The notes beneath the pieces were generated by a model, which was not told the origin of the DNA, did no database searches, and was given only the letters and a program-made list of their open reading frames with translations. From assembly GCA_034520745.1 (NCBI GenBank), contig JAXHNF010000014.1, positions 62,001-126,000 on the forward strand: a stretch of 64,000 nt of DNA, in the 5' to 3' direction. Positions 10,600 through 18,614 of this stretch are shown here, in pieces. Position numbers and translations under genes: made by a program. The stretch's first letter is position 1, and each line of letters opens with the position of its first letter. The DNA comes from Alkalibacterium sp034520745 (GTDB lineage: Bacteria > Bacillota > Bacilli > Lactobacillales > Carnobacteriaceae_A).

Positions 10600-10629
10600 G
10601 TCGAGATCATTTGATCTCGACTTTTTTTT
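10600..10629 (+). terminator. Intrinsic terminator after hup
   Basis: GTCGAGATCA (10600-10609) and TGATCTCGAC (10612-10621) form a perfect 10-bp stem followed by eight T. Confidence 0.92.
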
Positions 10630-10828
10630 GTGTTTCAAGGTTTCAGGTGGTTCCGCGCGTATCTTGTCGGGAAGTCAAAGAAACCCCCGTGTACAGTACT
10701 ATCGCTACCTGATTTACTCAGCGATTCTTAAATGTAATTTAAAGGGTAAATCAATTGACAATCAACCGAGTTGCAAGTAGGCTTAATATTGAAGCAAACA
10801 TACTATCTGAAAGGATGATGAATGGACT

Positions 10829-12170
10829 ATGTCCTCCAATCTCAAAGAGGAAATAAGGAAAGAAGCGAAAGAGAAGAATGTTAGATTCTTAAGACTGATG
10901 TTCACTGATATTGATGGCGTTATAAAGAATGTTGAGGTGCCGATCAGTCAGCTGGATAAAGTTATGGATAACGAGATGGCTTTCTGATGGTTCATCGATC
11001 GACGGTTTTGTGGAGATCGACCAGAGTGATATGAAACTGCATCCGGATTTAGACACATGGCTTATTTTCCCCTGGAAAATTGCTGATAGCGACGGACGCA
11101 TAGCTCGCTTTATTTGTGATGTCTATATGCCTACCGGAGAACCGTTTGAGGGAGATCCCAGAAGTAATTTAAAACGTGTTCTTAAAGATATGGAGAATCT
11201 GGGTTTTACAGAATTCAATCTAGGTCCTGAACCCGAATTCTTTTTATTTAAACTAGACGAATACGGTAATCCAAGCAAGAATCTAAACGACAATGGAGGA
11301 TATTTCGATTTAGCACCGACAGATCTGGCAGAAAACTGCCGAAGAGACATAGTCCTGGAACTCGAAGCCTTAGGTTTTGAAATTGAAGCAAGTCATCATG
11401 AAGTGGCTCCCGGTCAGCATGAAATCGACTGGAAATATGCGGATGCTGTAGAAGCATGTGATAATATCCAGACATTCAAACTGATCGTTAAGACGGTTGC
11501 CAGAAAGCACGGTCTACATGCGACGTTCATGCCGAAACCGATCGAAGAAATCAGTGGTTCAGGCATGCACTTCAATATGTCATTATTTAAAGACGGGACA
11601 AACGTCTTTTATGATAAAGACAGTGAAGAAGGATTGAGCACGACGGCTTATCAGTTTATTGCCGGTCTGCTAGACCATGCTCAGGCTTATACAGCTATCT
11701 GCAATCCGATCATCAATTCATATAAACGACTCACACCCGGATTCGAAGCGCCGGTCTATGTAGCCTGGTCTGGAACCAACCGGACACCGCTTATCCGTGT
11801 GCCGGCTTCAAGAGGCCAGTCTACGCGTGTAGAACTGAGAAGTGTAGATCCGACGGCTAATCCTTATCTCGCTTTAGCAGTGCTGTTAAAAGCCGGATTA
11901 AGAGGGATTTCAGAAGCGAAGAGTGCGCCGAGTCCGATAAATAAAAATATTTATAATATGGACCAGTTTGAGCGCGATGAAAACCAGATACAGTCGCTGC
12001 CTAAAAATTTAGCGGAAGCTTTAGAGGCTTTGAATGCAGATGAAACCATCAAAGATGGTCTAGGGGAACACATCCTGGAAAGATTCACTGCCACCAGAGA
12101 AGCGGACTGGAGAAAATATATCAAAACGGTCTCACAATATGAAATGGACCGCTATTTCAAGTTATACTAA
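10829..12170 (+). CDS. glnA: Glutamine synthetase type I, divergent first copy, one frameshift
   Basis: Makes glutamine from glutamate, ammonia and ATP. ATG 10829 gives MSSNLKEEIRKE. An extra c at 10984 breaks MAFDGSSIDGF; without it the protein has 446 residues. Family motifs are present: FDGSSIDGF, NLGPEPEFFLF, HHEVAPGQHEID, TFMPKPI, and RVELRSVDP. It departs from the second copy at informative sites. Where Bacillus GlnA has Arg62 in GFVRIEESD, this copy has Glu (GFVEIDQSD). Where the glutamate-binding loop normally reads FGxNGSGMH, it reads EEISGSGMH. Arg62 is known to mediate glutamine feedback inhibition in Bacillus, so altered regulation or substrate is inferred. Possible promoter: TTGACA near 10755. 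Confidence 0.9.
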
Positions 12171-12188
12171 TAAATAATCAATGTTGAT

Positions 12189-12235
12189 AACTCCCTGCAG
12201 AAGATCCAGTAAAGATCTTTTGCAGGGAGTTTTTT
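12189..12235 (+). terminator. Intrinsic terminator between the two glutamine synthetase genes
   Basis: An 18-bp stem (12189-12206 with 12214-12231, carrying one mismatch) with core ACTCCCTGCA/TGCAGGGAGT is followed by a T run. The two glutamine synthetases are therefore probably transcribed separately. Confidence 0.9.
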
Positions 12236-12253
12236 GATATTGAAATATAAAAA

Positions 12254-12281
12254 TGCAAGCAATGAAAACATTTTGCTTGCA
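12254..12281 (+). promoter_or_regulatory. Perfect inverted repeat upstream of second glutamine synthetase
   Basis: TGCAAGCAA (12254-12262) and TTGCTTGCA (12273-12281) are perfect 9-bp arms around a 10-base AT-rich centre. The repeat lies about 40 bases upstream of a TATAAT (12320-12325) and is not followed by a T run. It could be an operator. It does not match the GlnR/TnrA consensus TGTNA-N7-TNACA. Confidence 0.5.
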
Positions 12282-12374
12282 CTCTAAAAACAATAGTGGT
12301 ATTATTCAAAAGTACTTAATATAATAGGTTTTAAAGGAGATAATACCGTATTGGTATAGATGGGGGAGATTGGT

Positions 12375-13719
12375 ATGAAAGAGATAACTAAGGAAATGAT
12401 CGTACAGGATGTCAAAAAGGAAAACGTGAGATTTTTGAGGTTGATGTTCACTGATATCCTGGGTATCGTGAAAAATGTGGAAGTACCTGCCAGTCAGCTC
12501 GATAAAGTCCTTGAAGGTAAAATGATGTTTGACGGCTCTTCGATCGAAGGTTTTGTGCGTATACATGAATCGGATATGTATCTGAAACCTGATTTCAGCA
12601 CATGGCTGGTTTTTCCGTGGGAAATAGAAACAACAAGAAGCGGTCGTGTGGCACGTCTGATCTGTGATATTGTGCATCCGGACGGTTCACCGCTTTTCAG
12701 GTGACCCCAGAACGAACCTGAAACGAATCATGGATGAAGCGAAGGAAATGGGCTTCTCCTCATTCAATTTAGGGCCTGAACCTGAATTCTTTTTATTTAA
12801 ACTGAACGAAAACCATGAAGTCACTGAGAATTTAAATGATAACGGCGGATACTTTGACCTGGCACCGACTGATCTGGCAGAAAACTGCCGTCGGGATATC
12901 GTGCTGGAGCTTGAAGATCTGGGCTTTGAGATCGAGGCCAGTCACCATGAAGTGGCACCGGGTCAGCATGAAATCGACTGGAAGTATGCGGATGCTGTGG
13001 AAGCCTGCGACAATATCCAGACCTTTAAACTGATCGTCAAGACCGTTGCCCGCACATATGGTCTGCATGCAACGTTTATGGCAAAACCACTGTTCGGCAT
13101 CAACGGCTCAGGTATGCACTGCAATATGTCTCTGTTCGAAGGTGAAGAGAATGCCTTTTATGATGAGACAGATGAAAGACAGTTAAGTGAGACAGCCTAT
13201 CAGTTCTTAGCCGGTCTGCTTCACCATGCCCCGGCATACACTGCCATAACAAACCCGACCGTCAACTCTTACAAGCGTCTGGTCCCTGGTTATGAAGCGC
13301 CTGTTTATATTGCCTGGTCAGGAAGCAACCGTACGCCAATGATAAGGATCCCGGCTTCCAGAGGACTGTCTACACGTCTGGAAGTGCGTTCCGTCGATCC
13401 GATGACCAACCCGTATCTGGCCCTGGCCGTTATGCTGAAAGCTGGTCTGGACGGCGTGAAGAACCAAATGACTCCACCAAGTGAAACATGTGATAATATT
13501 TATGAGATGAACGAATATGAGCTGGAAGAAAACGGCATCACCTTACTGCCGACCAGTCTGCACAGTGCACTGAATGTCCTGAAAGAGAGCGACATCATGA
13601 AAGATGCACTGGGTAATCACATCTATAAAAACTTCTACCAGTCCAAGCTGGTCGAATGGAACACCTATAAAGCTCAGATGAGCCAGTGGGAGAAAGACAG
13701 CTACCTGCATCTCTACTGA
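12375..13719 (+). CDS. glnA: Glutamine synthetase type I, canonical second copy, one frameshift
   Basis: The conventional member of the pair. ATG 12375 follows GGGGGAGA. It keeps Arg at the feedback position (GFVRIHESD), the loop FGINGSGMHCNMSLF, the YEAPVYIAWS flap and RLEVRSVDP. One extra base near 12694 breaks SPFSGDPRTNLK; the corrected length is about 447 residues, the usual size for GSI-alpha. It is closely related to the first copy in the centre (NCRRDIVLELE, ASHHEVAPGQHEIDW), so the pair arose by duplication. No glnR lies next to either gene. An inverted repeat and its own -10 upstream suggest independent control. Confidence 0.93.
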
Positions 13720-13728
13720 TCACAAGTA

Positions 13729-13769
13729 AAGAAAAACGTCGAACGCGTTTGCAGTTCGGCGTTTTTCTT
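13729..13769 (+). terminator. Intrinsic terminator after second glutamine synthetase
   Basis: AAGAAAAACGTCGAAC (13729-13744) pairs with GTTCGGCGTTTTTCTT (13754-13769), with one G-U pair; the 3' arm supplies the T run. Confidence 0.85.
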
Positions 13770-13840
13770 ATATAATCAGATAAATCGCTAAGACTGCCCG
13801 TCAGGCAGACTGAGTAAATAAAGGATTTGGAGTGGAAAAA

Positions 13841-14428
13841 ATGAAAATCTATACAGGTAGAGGCGATCATGGAAATACAAACCTGATAGGGGGAGGAACA
13901 GTGAAAAAGACGGACAGACGTGTGGAAGCTTATGGCAGTGTGGATGAGCTCAACGCCCACGTCGGACTGCTGGCCAGTATGATCAGAGAGGAATGGGCCG
14001 TTTCCAGAAGCTACATCACGGAGTCACTGAACCTTATCCAGCATCTTCTATTTGATATCGGAAGTATACTGGCGGACAAGGAAAACAAAATGGCGTTGTC
14101 ATTCGACCGCTTTGAAATCGATAAGATCGAACAGAAAATAGATGAGCTGAACAGTCACTTGGATGAGATAAAATATTTTGTGCTTCCAGGAGGAACAAAG
14201 CAGGCTTCTCAAGCTCATGTCGCCCGGACGGTCACACGCCGCGTGGAAAGAACCATGCTGAAGCTGAACGAGCAGGAACCCTTGCCCAAAGAAATGTTGG
14301 TCTATATCAATCGGTTATCGGATTATTTTTTTGTCCTGGCCCGTTATCTCAATAAAATAGCCGAAAAGAAGAAGTTTTTTATAAAAAAACAGGTGAAGTC
14401 TTTCATAACGATTAGTCGGTCGAAATAA
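13841..14428 (+). CDS. PduO-type cob(I)alamin adenosyltransferase
   Basis: Transfers the adenosyl group of ATP to cob(I)alamin to make adenosylcobalamin. The 195-residue protein has the N-terminal ATP motif TGRGDHGNTNL, the helix motif ARTVTRRVERT, and the C-terminal INRLSDYFFVLARYLN, all diagnostic of the PduO family. ATG 13841 follows GGAG at eight bases; a GTG at 13832 is a less likely start. It stands alone between two terminators with no cobalamin-dependent enzyme nearby, so its job is unclear. The first motif is TGRGDHG rather than the commoner TGxGDxG with Lys, a mild deviation. Confidence 0.9.
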   Translation: MKIYTGRGDHGNTNLIGGGTVKKTDRRVEAYGSVDELNAHVGLLASMIREEWAVSRSYITESLNLIQHLLFDIGSILADKENKMALSFDRFEIDKIEQKIDELNSHLDEIKYFVLPGGTKQASQAHVARTVTRRVERTMLKLNEQEPLPKEMLVYINRLSDYFFVLARYLNKIAEKKKFFIKKQVKSFITISRSK

Positions 14429-14438
14429 AAAAACGAAA

Positions 14439-14482
14439 CAGAAAAAAGATCCGGTCAGTTAACTGACTGGATCTTTTTTCTG
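14439..14482 (+). terminator. Intrinsic terminator after adenosyltransferase gene
   Basis: A perfect 20-bp stem (14439-14458 with 14463-14482, core GATCCGGTCAG/CTGACTGGATC with one G-U pair) has A and T tracts on the two sides. It may also act for the minus-strand tRNA-Arg gene. Confidence 0.9.
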
Positions 14483-14495
14483 AAATGTTTAATTA

Positions 14496-14570
14496 CGTTC
14501 TGGGAGGGATTCGAACCCCCCGACCGTTCGCTTAGAAGGCGAATGCTCTATCCAGCTGAGCTACCAGAAC
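14496..14570 (-). tRNA. tRNA-Arg (anticodon TCT)
   Basis: Read on the minus strand, the 7-bp acceptor stem GTTCTGG/CCAGAAC, D-arm TAGCTCAGCTGGATAGAGC, anticodon stem-loop TTCGCCTTCTAAGCGAA with TCT at the anticodon, and T-loop TTCGAAT are all present. The CCA end is not encoded. The G run before the T-loop may carry one extra G. Confidence 0.95.
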
Positions 14571-14753
14571 AATTTTACCAACAGAATTTATTATATAGGG
14601 GTTCAGAGGTAAAGTCAATAATAATTTATTAAACTTGTATAAAAGCCCTGGTCCAGTGTAAACGAGGGTCACCCTCTGCAGCTCAATTCATTCCATTTCA
14701 CTCATCTTTTCGTTATAATTATGACAGAAAATATAATATGAGGAGAATGAGAG

Positions 14754-15563
14754 ATGGACTGGTTTATTGACTTGAATCCTGTTCTGCAGGCACTTCTTGC
14801 AACACTTTTCACTTGGGGAGTCACTGCTTTAGGTGCAGCGGTCGTCTTTTTATTTAAAGAAATCAACAGGAATTTACTTACTGGCATGCTGGGTTTTGCC
14901 GCGGGAGTCATGATCGCGGCAAGCTTCTGGTCACTGCTTGCCCCTGCGATCGAAATGGCAGAAGCGACGGATGTGCCTGGATGGATACCTGCTGTGGTTG
15001 GATTCATGACCGGTGGGGCCTTTTTGTTCCTCACTGATAAGCTGCTTCCACACCTGCACCCCGGGCCTGGAAATGGAAAGAAAGAGGGGATTAAAACAGA
15101 CTGGCAGCGCAGCATTCTGCTTGTCTTGGCTATCACCATTCATAACATACCGGAAGGACTGGCGGTCGGTGTAGCTTTTGGAGCCGCTGCAGCTGACTTT
15201 TCCTCTGCAACAGTCGCGAGTGCTGTGGCTCTCGCGATTGGTATCGGCCTGCAGAACTTCCCGGAAGGGGCCTCTGTATCTGTGCCGCTTAGAAGAGAAG
15301 GATTCAGCAGGCTCAAGGCCTTCGCTTACGGTCAGGCCTCAGGAATCGTCGAGCCTATTGCAGGGGTCGCAGGTGCGGCCCTAGTACTGCTCATGCGTCC
15401 TGTCTTGCCTTATGCGCTGTCTTTTGCAGCCGGTGCAATGATCTATGTTGTCGTTGAAGAGCTTATTCCTGAAGCAAAACTTGAACGGCATAATGATATC
15501 GGAACAGTCGGGGCGATGATCGGGTTCACGGTCATGATGTTTCTGGATGTGGCCTTGGGATAA
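14754..15563 (+). CDS. ZIP-family metal transporter
   Basis: Membrane importer of divalent metals, probably zinc, of the GufA/ZupT branch. The 269-residue protein has about eight helices and both signature metal-binding motifs, HNIPEGLAVG (about residue 127) and QNFPEGASV (about 165). A short His-containing loop (LLPHLHPGPG) precedes the first. The start follows GAGGAGAATGAG. A TATAAT about 40 bases upstream (14713) may be the promoter. It is monocistronic. Exact metal preference cannot be told from the sequence. Confidence 0.92.
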   Translation: MDWFIDLNPVLQALLATLFTWGVTALGAAVVFLFKEINRNLLTGMLGFAAGVMIAASFWSLLAPAIEMAEATDVPGWIPAVVGFMTGGAFLFLTDKLLPHLHPGPGNGKKEGIKTDWQRSILLVLAITIHNIPEGLAVGVAFGAAAADFSSATVASAVALAIGIGLQNFPEGASVSVPLRREGFSRLKAFAYGQASGIVEPIAGVAGAALVLLMRPVLPYALSFAAGAMIYVVVEELIPEAKLERHNDIGTVGAMIGFTVMMFLDVALG

Positions 15564-15663
15564 GTGACTGAGCATTCAGCTTTCAGTTGTTATAATTGGT
15601 GACTTCAGGCTGTCTTTGTTAAAATTGACAGTAAGATGACCTAACAAACAGGAGGAATCGGAT

Positions 15664-16188
15664 ATGAAATTTTTATATGCTCAGCAGCAGATCGGCAACA
15701 TGGTGGCGGAAATCGAAAGACTGGTTCAAAACCAAACTTATACTAAAGATCAGCTGATTCTTGTGTGCACTGAAGACCACCGAGCAGACAGTGAATCGAT
15801 GGTGGAGATCACAGTTCAGACTGTTGACCCTAAAAAGTCAGACAACATTAAAGATCATCCATTTGCAGATCTTGAGATAGAAGACGATGGAATGAATGTG
15901 TATGAGCATATGGTTTCCAGAGGCGGCTACATTCTTTTAGCGAGTGATATTCCTGCCCCCGACGTTACAGAGGAGCGGAATGCGGATGAAAAATCCGAAC
16001 TTAAAGAAGACAAATCAGATGATACCAAAGACATCAAAGACCGGCCGGACAAGTCTGACATGTCTTCACCGGAGGACGTCACACCGCCAGGGTTCGGCGT
16101 GGATTTCAATGAGCCGAAATCAGATGCCGATACCCATGAAGATGTACTTAATCCAAAAGGACCGAATCCGGATAACCACCGAAGATAA
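15664..16188 (+). CDS. Putative stress protein of the YflT/GSP17M type with acidic tail
   Basis: The first 90 residues (YAQQQIGNMVAEIERL, YTKDQLILVCTED, GGYILLASD) resemble the N-terminal domain of Firmicute general stress proteins of the YflT kind: a short alpha/beta unit with no catalytic motif. The rest is charged and low in complexity (DEKSELKEDKSDDTKDIKD) and ends PNPDNHRR, so it is probably disordered. An AGGAGGAA ribosome site precedes ATG 15664. It is monocistronic and followed by a hairpin terminator. The family assignment is tentative. Confidence 0.6.
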   Translation: MKFLYAQQQIGNMVAEIERLVQNQTYTKDQLILVCTEDHRADSESMVEITVQTVDPKKSDNIKDHPFADLEIEDDGMNVYEHMVSRGGYILLASDIPAPDVTEERNADEKSELKEDKSDDTKDIKDRPDKSDMSSPEDVTPPGFGVDFNEPKSDADTHEDVLNPKGPNPDNHRR

Positions 16189-16238
16189 AAAAAACAAGCT
16201 GCGTGCTGCTATGAAAAAAGCAGGCAGCCTGTTTTTTT
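16186..16238 (+). terminator. Intrinsic terminator after the stress-type gene
   Basis: AACAAGCTGCGTGC and GCAGGCAGCCTGTT form an imperfect stem followed by seven T near 16232-16238. Confidence 0.65.
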
Positions 16239-16241
16239 ATA

Positions 16242-16270
16242 TTGAAATCAGCCGGGAAATTAGATATAAT
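16242..16270 (+). promoter_or_regulatory. Sigma-A promoter of tRNA-Ser-pgsA
   Basis: TTGAAA (16242-16247) and TATAAT (16265-16270) are spaced by exactly 17 bases and lie 15 bases before the mature tRNA-Ser. Confidence 0.88.
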
Positions 16271-16284
16271 TGGAAGTGCAACTG

Positions 16285-16375
16285 CGAGAGTTACCCAAGT
16301 CCGGCTGAAGGGGACGGACTCGAAATCCGTTAGGCGGCTTTGTGCTGTGCGAGGGTTCGAATCCCTCACTCTCGG
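16285..16375 (+). tRNA. tRNA-Ser (anticodon CGA)
   Basis: The gene has a 91-base class II tRNA layout: acceptor CGAGAGT/ACTCTCG, anticodon arm ACGGA-CTCGAAA-TCCGT with CGA, a long variable arm (GGCGGCTTTGTGCTGTGC), and T-arm GAGGG-TTCGAAT-CCCTC. It is co-transcribed with pgsA, whose ATG is 25 bases downstream. Confidence 0.96.
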
Positions 16376-16400
16376 TAATCAAATAGAAAGGAATGATGAT

Positions 16401-16958
16401 ATGTCTAAGAGAGACTGGTTCACGGTACCCAATCTTCTGTCTTATTTCAGGCTGATCCTCATTCCTTTTTTTGTATACTATTATGTCATGGCTGAAACAG
16501 CGATGGACTACAGACTGGCGACCGGGATCCTTGTTTTATCCGGCTTTACGGATGCAGCGGACGGGTTCATCGCCAGAAAGTTCCATCTGACGACGAAAAT
16601 CGGCCAGTTGCTCGATCCGGTCGCCGACAAGCTGACTCAAGTCGCTGTCGTCAGTGTGCTGATGCTGAGATGGCCGGTATTCACCTTTTTGTTTCTGCTG
16701 TTTGTCATCAAAGAGAGCTACATGTTTTTTGAACTGATTCGTCTTTACCGCAAGGACTTGAGTGTTGACGGAGCCAAATGGTACGGCAAGATCGCGACCA
16801 TCGTGTTTTATCTGACGATGTTCATTGCTGTCTTTTTCCCGAATCTGTCTACGGTCACGGTTGTGTTCTTAGTCGTTCTTGCCAGTGCCTATCAGCTGCT
16901 TGCACTTTTTTATTACGCCAAACTATTCAACTATCTGCATAAAAGCGAGGGAAATTGA
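16401..16958 (+). CDS. pgsA: CDP-diacylglycerol-glycerol-3-phosphate phosphatidyltransferase
   Basis: Integral membrane CDP-alcohol phosphatidyltransferase making phosphatidylglycerol phosphate. The signature D-x2-DG-x2-AR-x8-G-x3-D-x3-D is complete: DAADGFIARKF, then GQLLDPVAD. The 185-residue protein has about five hydrophobic helices. ATG 16401 follows GAAAGGAATG; the frame stays open upstream through the tRNA, which is not coding. A CDP-alcohol type cardiolipin synthase is a close alternative, but the length and N-terminus (PNLLSYFRLILIPFF) fit PgsA. Confidence 0.87.
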   Translation: MSKRDWFTVPNLLSYFRLILIPFFVYYYVMAETAMDYRLATGILVLSGFTDAADGFIARKFHLTTKIGQLLDPVADKLTQVAVVSVLMLRWPVFTFLFLLFVIKESYMFFELIRLYRKDLSVDGAKWYGKIATIVFYLTMFIAVFFPNLSTVTVVFLVVLASAYQLLALFYYAKLFNYLHKSEGN

Positions 16959-16985
16959 GTCTTGTATTTTCCCTGCTTTTTTTTG
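16943..16985 (+). terminator. Terminator overlapping the end of pgsA
   Basis: AGCGAGGGAAA and TTTCCCTGCTT form a stem with one mismatch, followed by eight T. The 5' arm lies inside the last codons of pgsA. Confidence 0.7.
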
Positions 16986-17081
16986 TGGTATGATAAGTAA
17001 CTCTGAGGTAATTACGTAAACAGAGGTTAAATCGTGTTTCGATCAACAAAAATATAGCTAACAAGCAAAGGTGAGTAACAA

Positions 17082-17523
17082 ATGACAAAAAATCTGGATG
17101 AACTGAAAGCATTGACTATATTACTGAAAGCATCTTCGAGCGTTGAAAAAGTCGTGAAAAAGGATATGTCGTCTTATGGATTGAATGCGACTGAATTTAC
17201 CGTTTTGGAACTGCTCTACAGCAAAGGCAGACAGCCGATACAGAGGATAGGGCAGCAAGTGCTGCTCGCTTCAAGCAGCATCACGTATGTTGTCGACCAA
17301 CTGGAAGAAAAGCAGTTTGTGATCCGCGTCGCTGATCAGGCGGACAGACGCGTGACTTACTGTGAACTGACTGATGAAGGCGAAAAACTGATGGATGAGA
17401 TCTTTCCCCGACATGCAGAAAAGATAGCCGAACTATTTGCCGGGTGTTCCCGCGACGAAGTGCTGGCCCTTCAGATCCACTTTGAAGAAAGTCGGTTACA
17501 AGGCAGCAGAACTGCTTGACTGA
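17082..17523 (+). CDS. MarR-family transcriptional regulator, frameshift near the end
   Basis: Winged-helix repressor-type protein of about 146 residues: LNATEFTVLELLYSKG, recognition helix LLASSSITYVVDQLE, and the wing ADQADRRVTYCELTDEG. The conceptual C-terminus as read is not family-like. Removing one t at about 17480-17482 gives a normal end, LKKVGYKAAELLD, and a stop at 17521. The regulated genes and the ligand are unknown. It stands alone, with TATGAT near 16991 as a possible -10 and AAGGTGAG before the start. Confidence 0.85.
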
Positions 17524-17563
17524 CCTCATTTTCAGCGGTTATAAAACGTCCAAAATCGGCCCG

Positions 17564-17592
17564 GAACAGTGTTTAGTCGATAAACGCTGTTC
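17564..17592 (+). terminator. Hairpin after the MarR gene
   Basis: GAACAG-T-GTTTA and TAAAC-G-CTGTTC form an 11-bp stem with one mismatch around GTCGA. The T run is short (TTT). A TATAAT at 17600-17605 for the next gene follows directly. Confidence 0.6.
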
Positions 17593-17650
17593 TTTATGGT
17601 ATAATGATTAAAGGAGTTTAAAAACTTTATGAAAGAATTGAGGGATGATA

Positions 17651-18016
17651 GTGGCAAAAGTTGAAATTACCGCTGAAGTTCAAGACCTGGTGGAAACAGA
17701 ACTAAGAAAAGGCGCCAGCAATTCCCGTATTGCTAATCTATTAGATTTGCCTTACAAAGAAGCCGTTGAAATCATAGATACGATCAAAGAAGACTTGAGA
17801 CCGGATGTAGGGGACGAAATTGTTTTCTCTTTCAGAGATGAACCTATGGAAGGTACGATCGAGAAGCTTCTGACAAACAGTGCGATCGTTAAGATCAACT
17901 GGACACATTCAGCAGAAAGAATGCATGATTTAGTTGAAGAGAAAACGGTTGTAAACTTTAAAGATATTGAAGGATTCAAGACTCAGATCACTGAAAATCT
18001 AGAACCTGAAGCATAA
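17651..18016 (+). CDS. DUF2187 (YkvS-like) protein with an HTH-like N-terminal extension
   Basis: The C-terminal half (VGDEIVFSFRDEPMEGTIEKLL and SAIVKI) matches the small beta-barrel DUF2187 family, typified by Bacillus YkvS of about 60 residues. Here it is preceded by about 50 residues with a possible helix-turn-helix (KGASNSRIANLLDLPYKEA). GTG 17651 is preferred because AGGG lies six bases upstream; the in-frame ATG 17645 abuts that site. TATAAT at 17600 is the likely -10. The function is unknown; a nucleic-acid-binding role is only an inference from the two small domains. Confidence 0.7.
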   Translation: MAKVEITAEVQDLVETELRKGASNSRIANLLDLPYKEAVEIIDTIKEDLRPDVGDEIVFSFRDEPMEGTIEKLLTNSAIVKINWTHSAERMHDLVEEKTVVNFKDIEGFKTQITENLEPEA

Positions 18017-18023
18017 GTTTCTG

Positions 18024-18055
18024 ATAAGCCATTTCATTGATGGCTTATTTTTTTT
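18024..18055 (+). terminator. Intrinsic terminator after the DUF2187 gene
   Basis: ATAAGCCAT (18024-18032) pairs perfectly with ATGGCTTAT (18040-18048), followed by T8. Confidence 0.88.
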
Positions 18056-18066
18056 ACAATCTTTTC

Positions 18067-18095
18067 TTGACAGTGAAGATGATCTAAGTTAATAT
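18067..18095 (+). promoter_or_regulatory. Sigma-A promoter of the fabT-fab operon
   Basis: TTGACA (18067-18072) and TAATAT (18090-18095) are spaced by 17 bases. The first FabT-type palindrome begins directly after the -10, so a bound repressor would block initiation. Confidence 0.88.
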
Positions 18096-18124
18096 TTTGA
18101 TTGTCAAATAGTTTGATGTTCAAA
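18096..18124 (+). promoter_or_regulatory. Two adjacent FabT operator palindromes
   Basis: TTTGATTGTCAAA (18096-18108) and TTTGATGTTCAAA (18112-18124) both match the known FabT box core TTTGA-N3-TCAAA. They overlap the expected transcription start of fabT, in line with autoregulation by FabT with acyl-ACP as corepressor, as known in streptococci. Confidence 0.85.
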
Positions 18125-18158
18125 CAATATTTGCGATTCAGGATTAGGAGGAGTTGAT

Positions 18159-18614
18159 GTGGATCAACGCATAAATGAAGTCAACGGTTATTTAGTCTCG
18201 ATTTTCAATGATGTACTGATGATTGAAGAACGAACGTTGCAGTCAAGTCAATTCAAAGATGTTTCAATTAAAGAAATGCATACCATCGAAGCGATCGGCA
18301 TGTACCGGGAACACACCACCAGTCAAGTAGCAAAGAAACTCGGCGTTACCGTCGGGACACTCACTGTTTCGGTCAATAATCTGGTCAGAAAAGGCTATGT
18401 CGATCGTATAAGAAATGAAAAAGACCGGCGGGTCGTAACGTTGGCTCTTACTAAAAAGGGCCGGTTACTTTACCGTCTGCACGATAAATTCCATCGGGAC
18501 ATGGTAAAAGAAACCATCAACGAGATGGATGAAAAAGAATCGGAGGTACTCATGCATGGGTTGAAAAATCTTCATGGGTTCCTGGAACGTACAAAGGAGC
18601 AGTTGCCAGACTAA
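18159..18614 (+). CDS. fabT: Fatty-acid synthesis repressor FabT (MarR family)
   Basis: MarR-type regulator of type II fatty-acid synthesis; acyl-ACP is the known corepressor in streptococci. The 151-residue protein has the family N-terminus (INEVNGYLVSIFNDVLMIEE) and recognition helix VTVGTLTVSVNNL followed by KDRRVV in the wing. GTG 18159 is the start, with AGGAGGAG eight bases before it. It overlaps fabH at the stop/start junction (TAATG). Two matching operators lie at its own promoter and a third before fabD. Confidence 0.94.
   Translation: MDQRINEVNGYLVSIFNDVLMIEERTLQSSQFKDVSIKEMHTIEAIGMYREHTTSQVAKKLGVTVGTLTVSVNNLVRKGYVDRIRNEKDRRVVTLALTKKGRLLYRLHDKFHRDMVKETINEMDEKESEVLMHGLKNLHGFLERTKEQLPD

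Noticed and set aside
10643..10660. AGGTGGTTCCGCG, resembling the T-box antiterminator motif AGGGTGGNACCGCG, upstream of the first glutamine synthetase.
   Set aside because: One G is missing and the conserved A is T. There is no room for stem I after the hup terminator, no terminator partner downstream, and glutamine synthetase is not a known T-box target.
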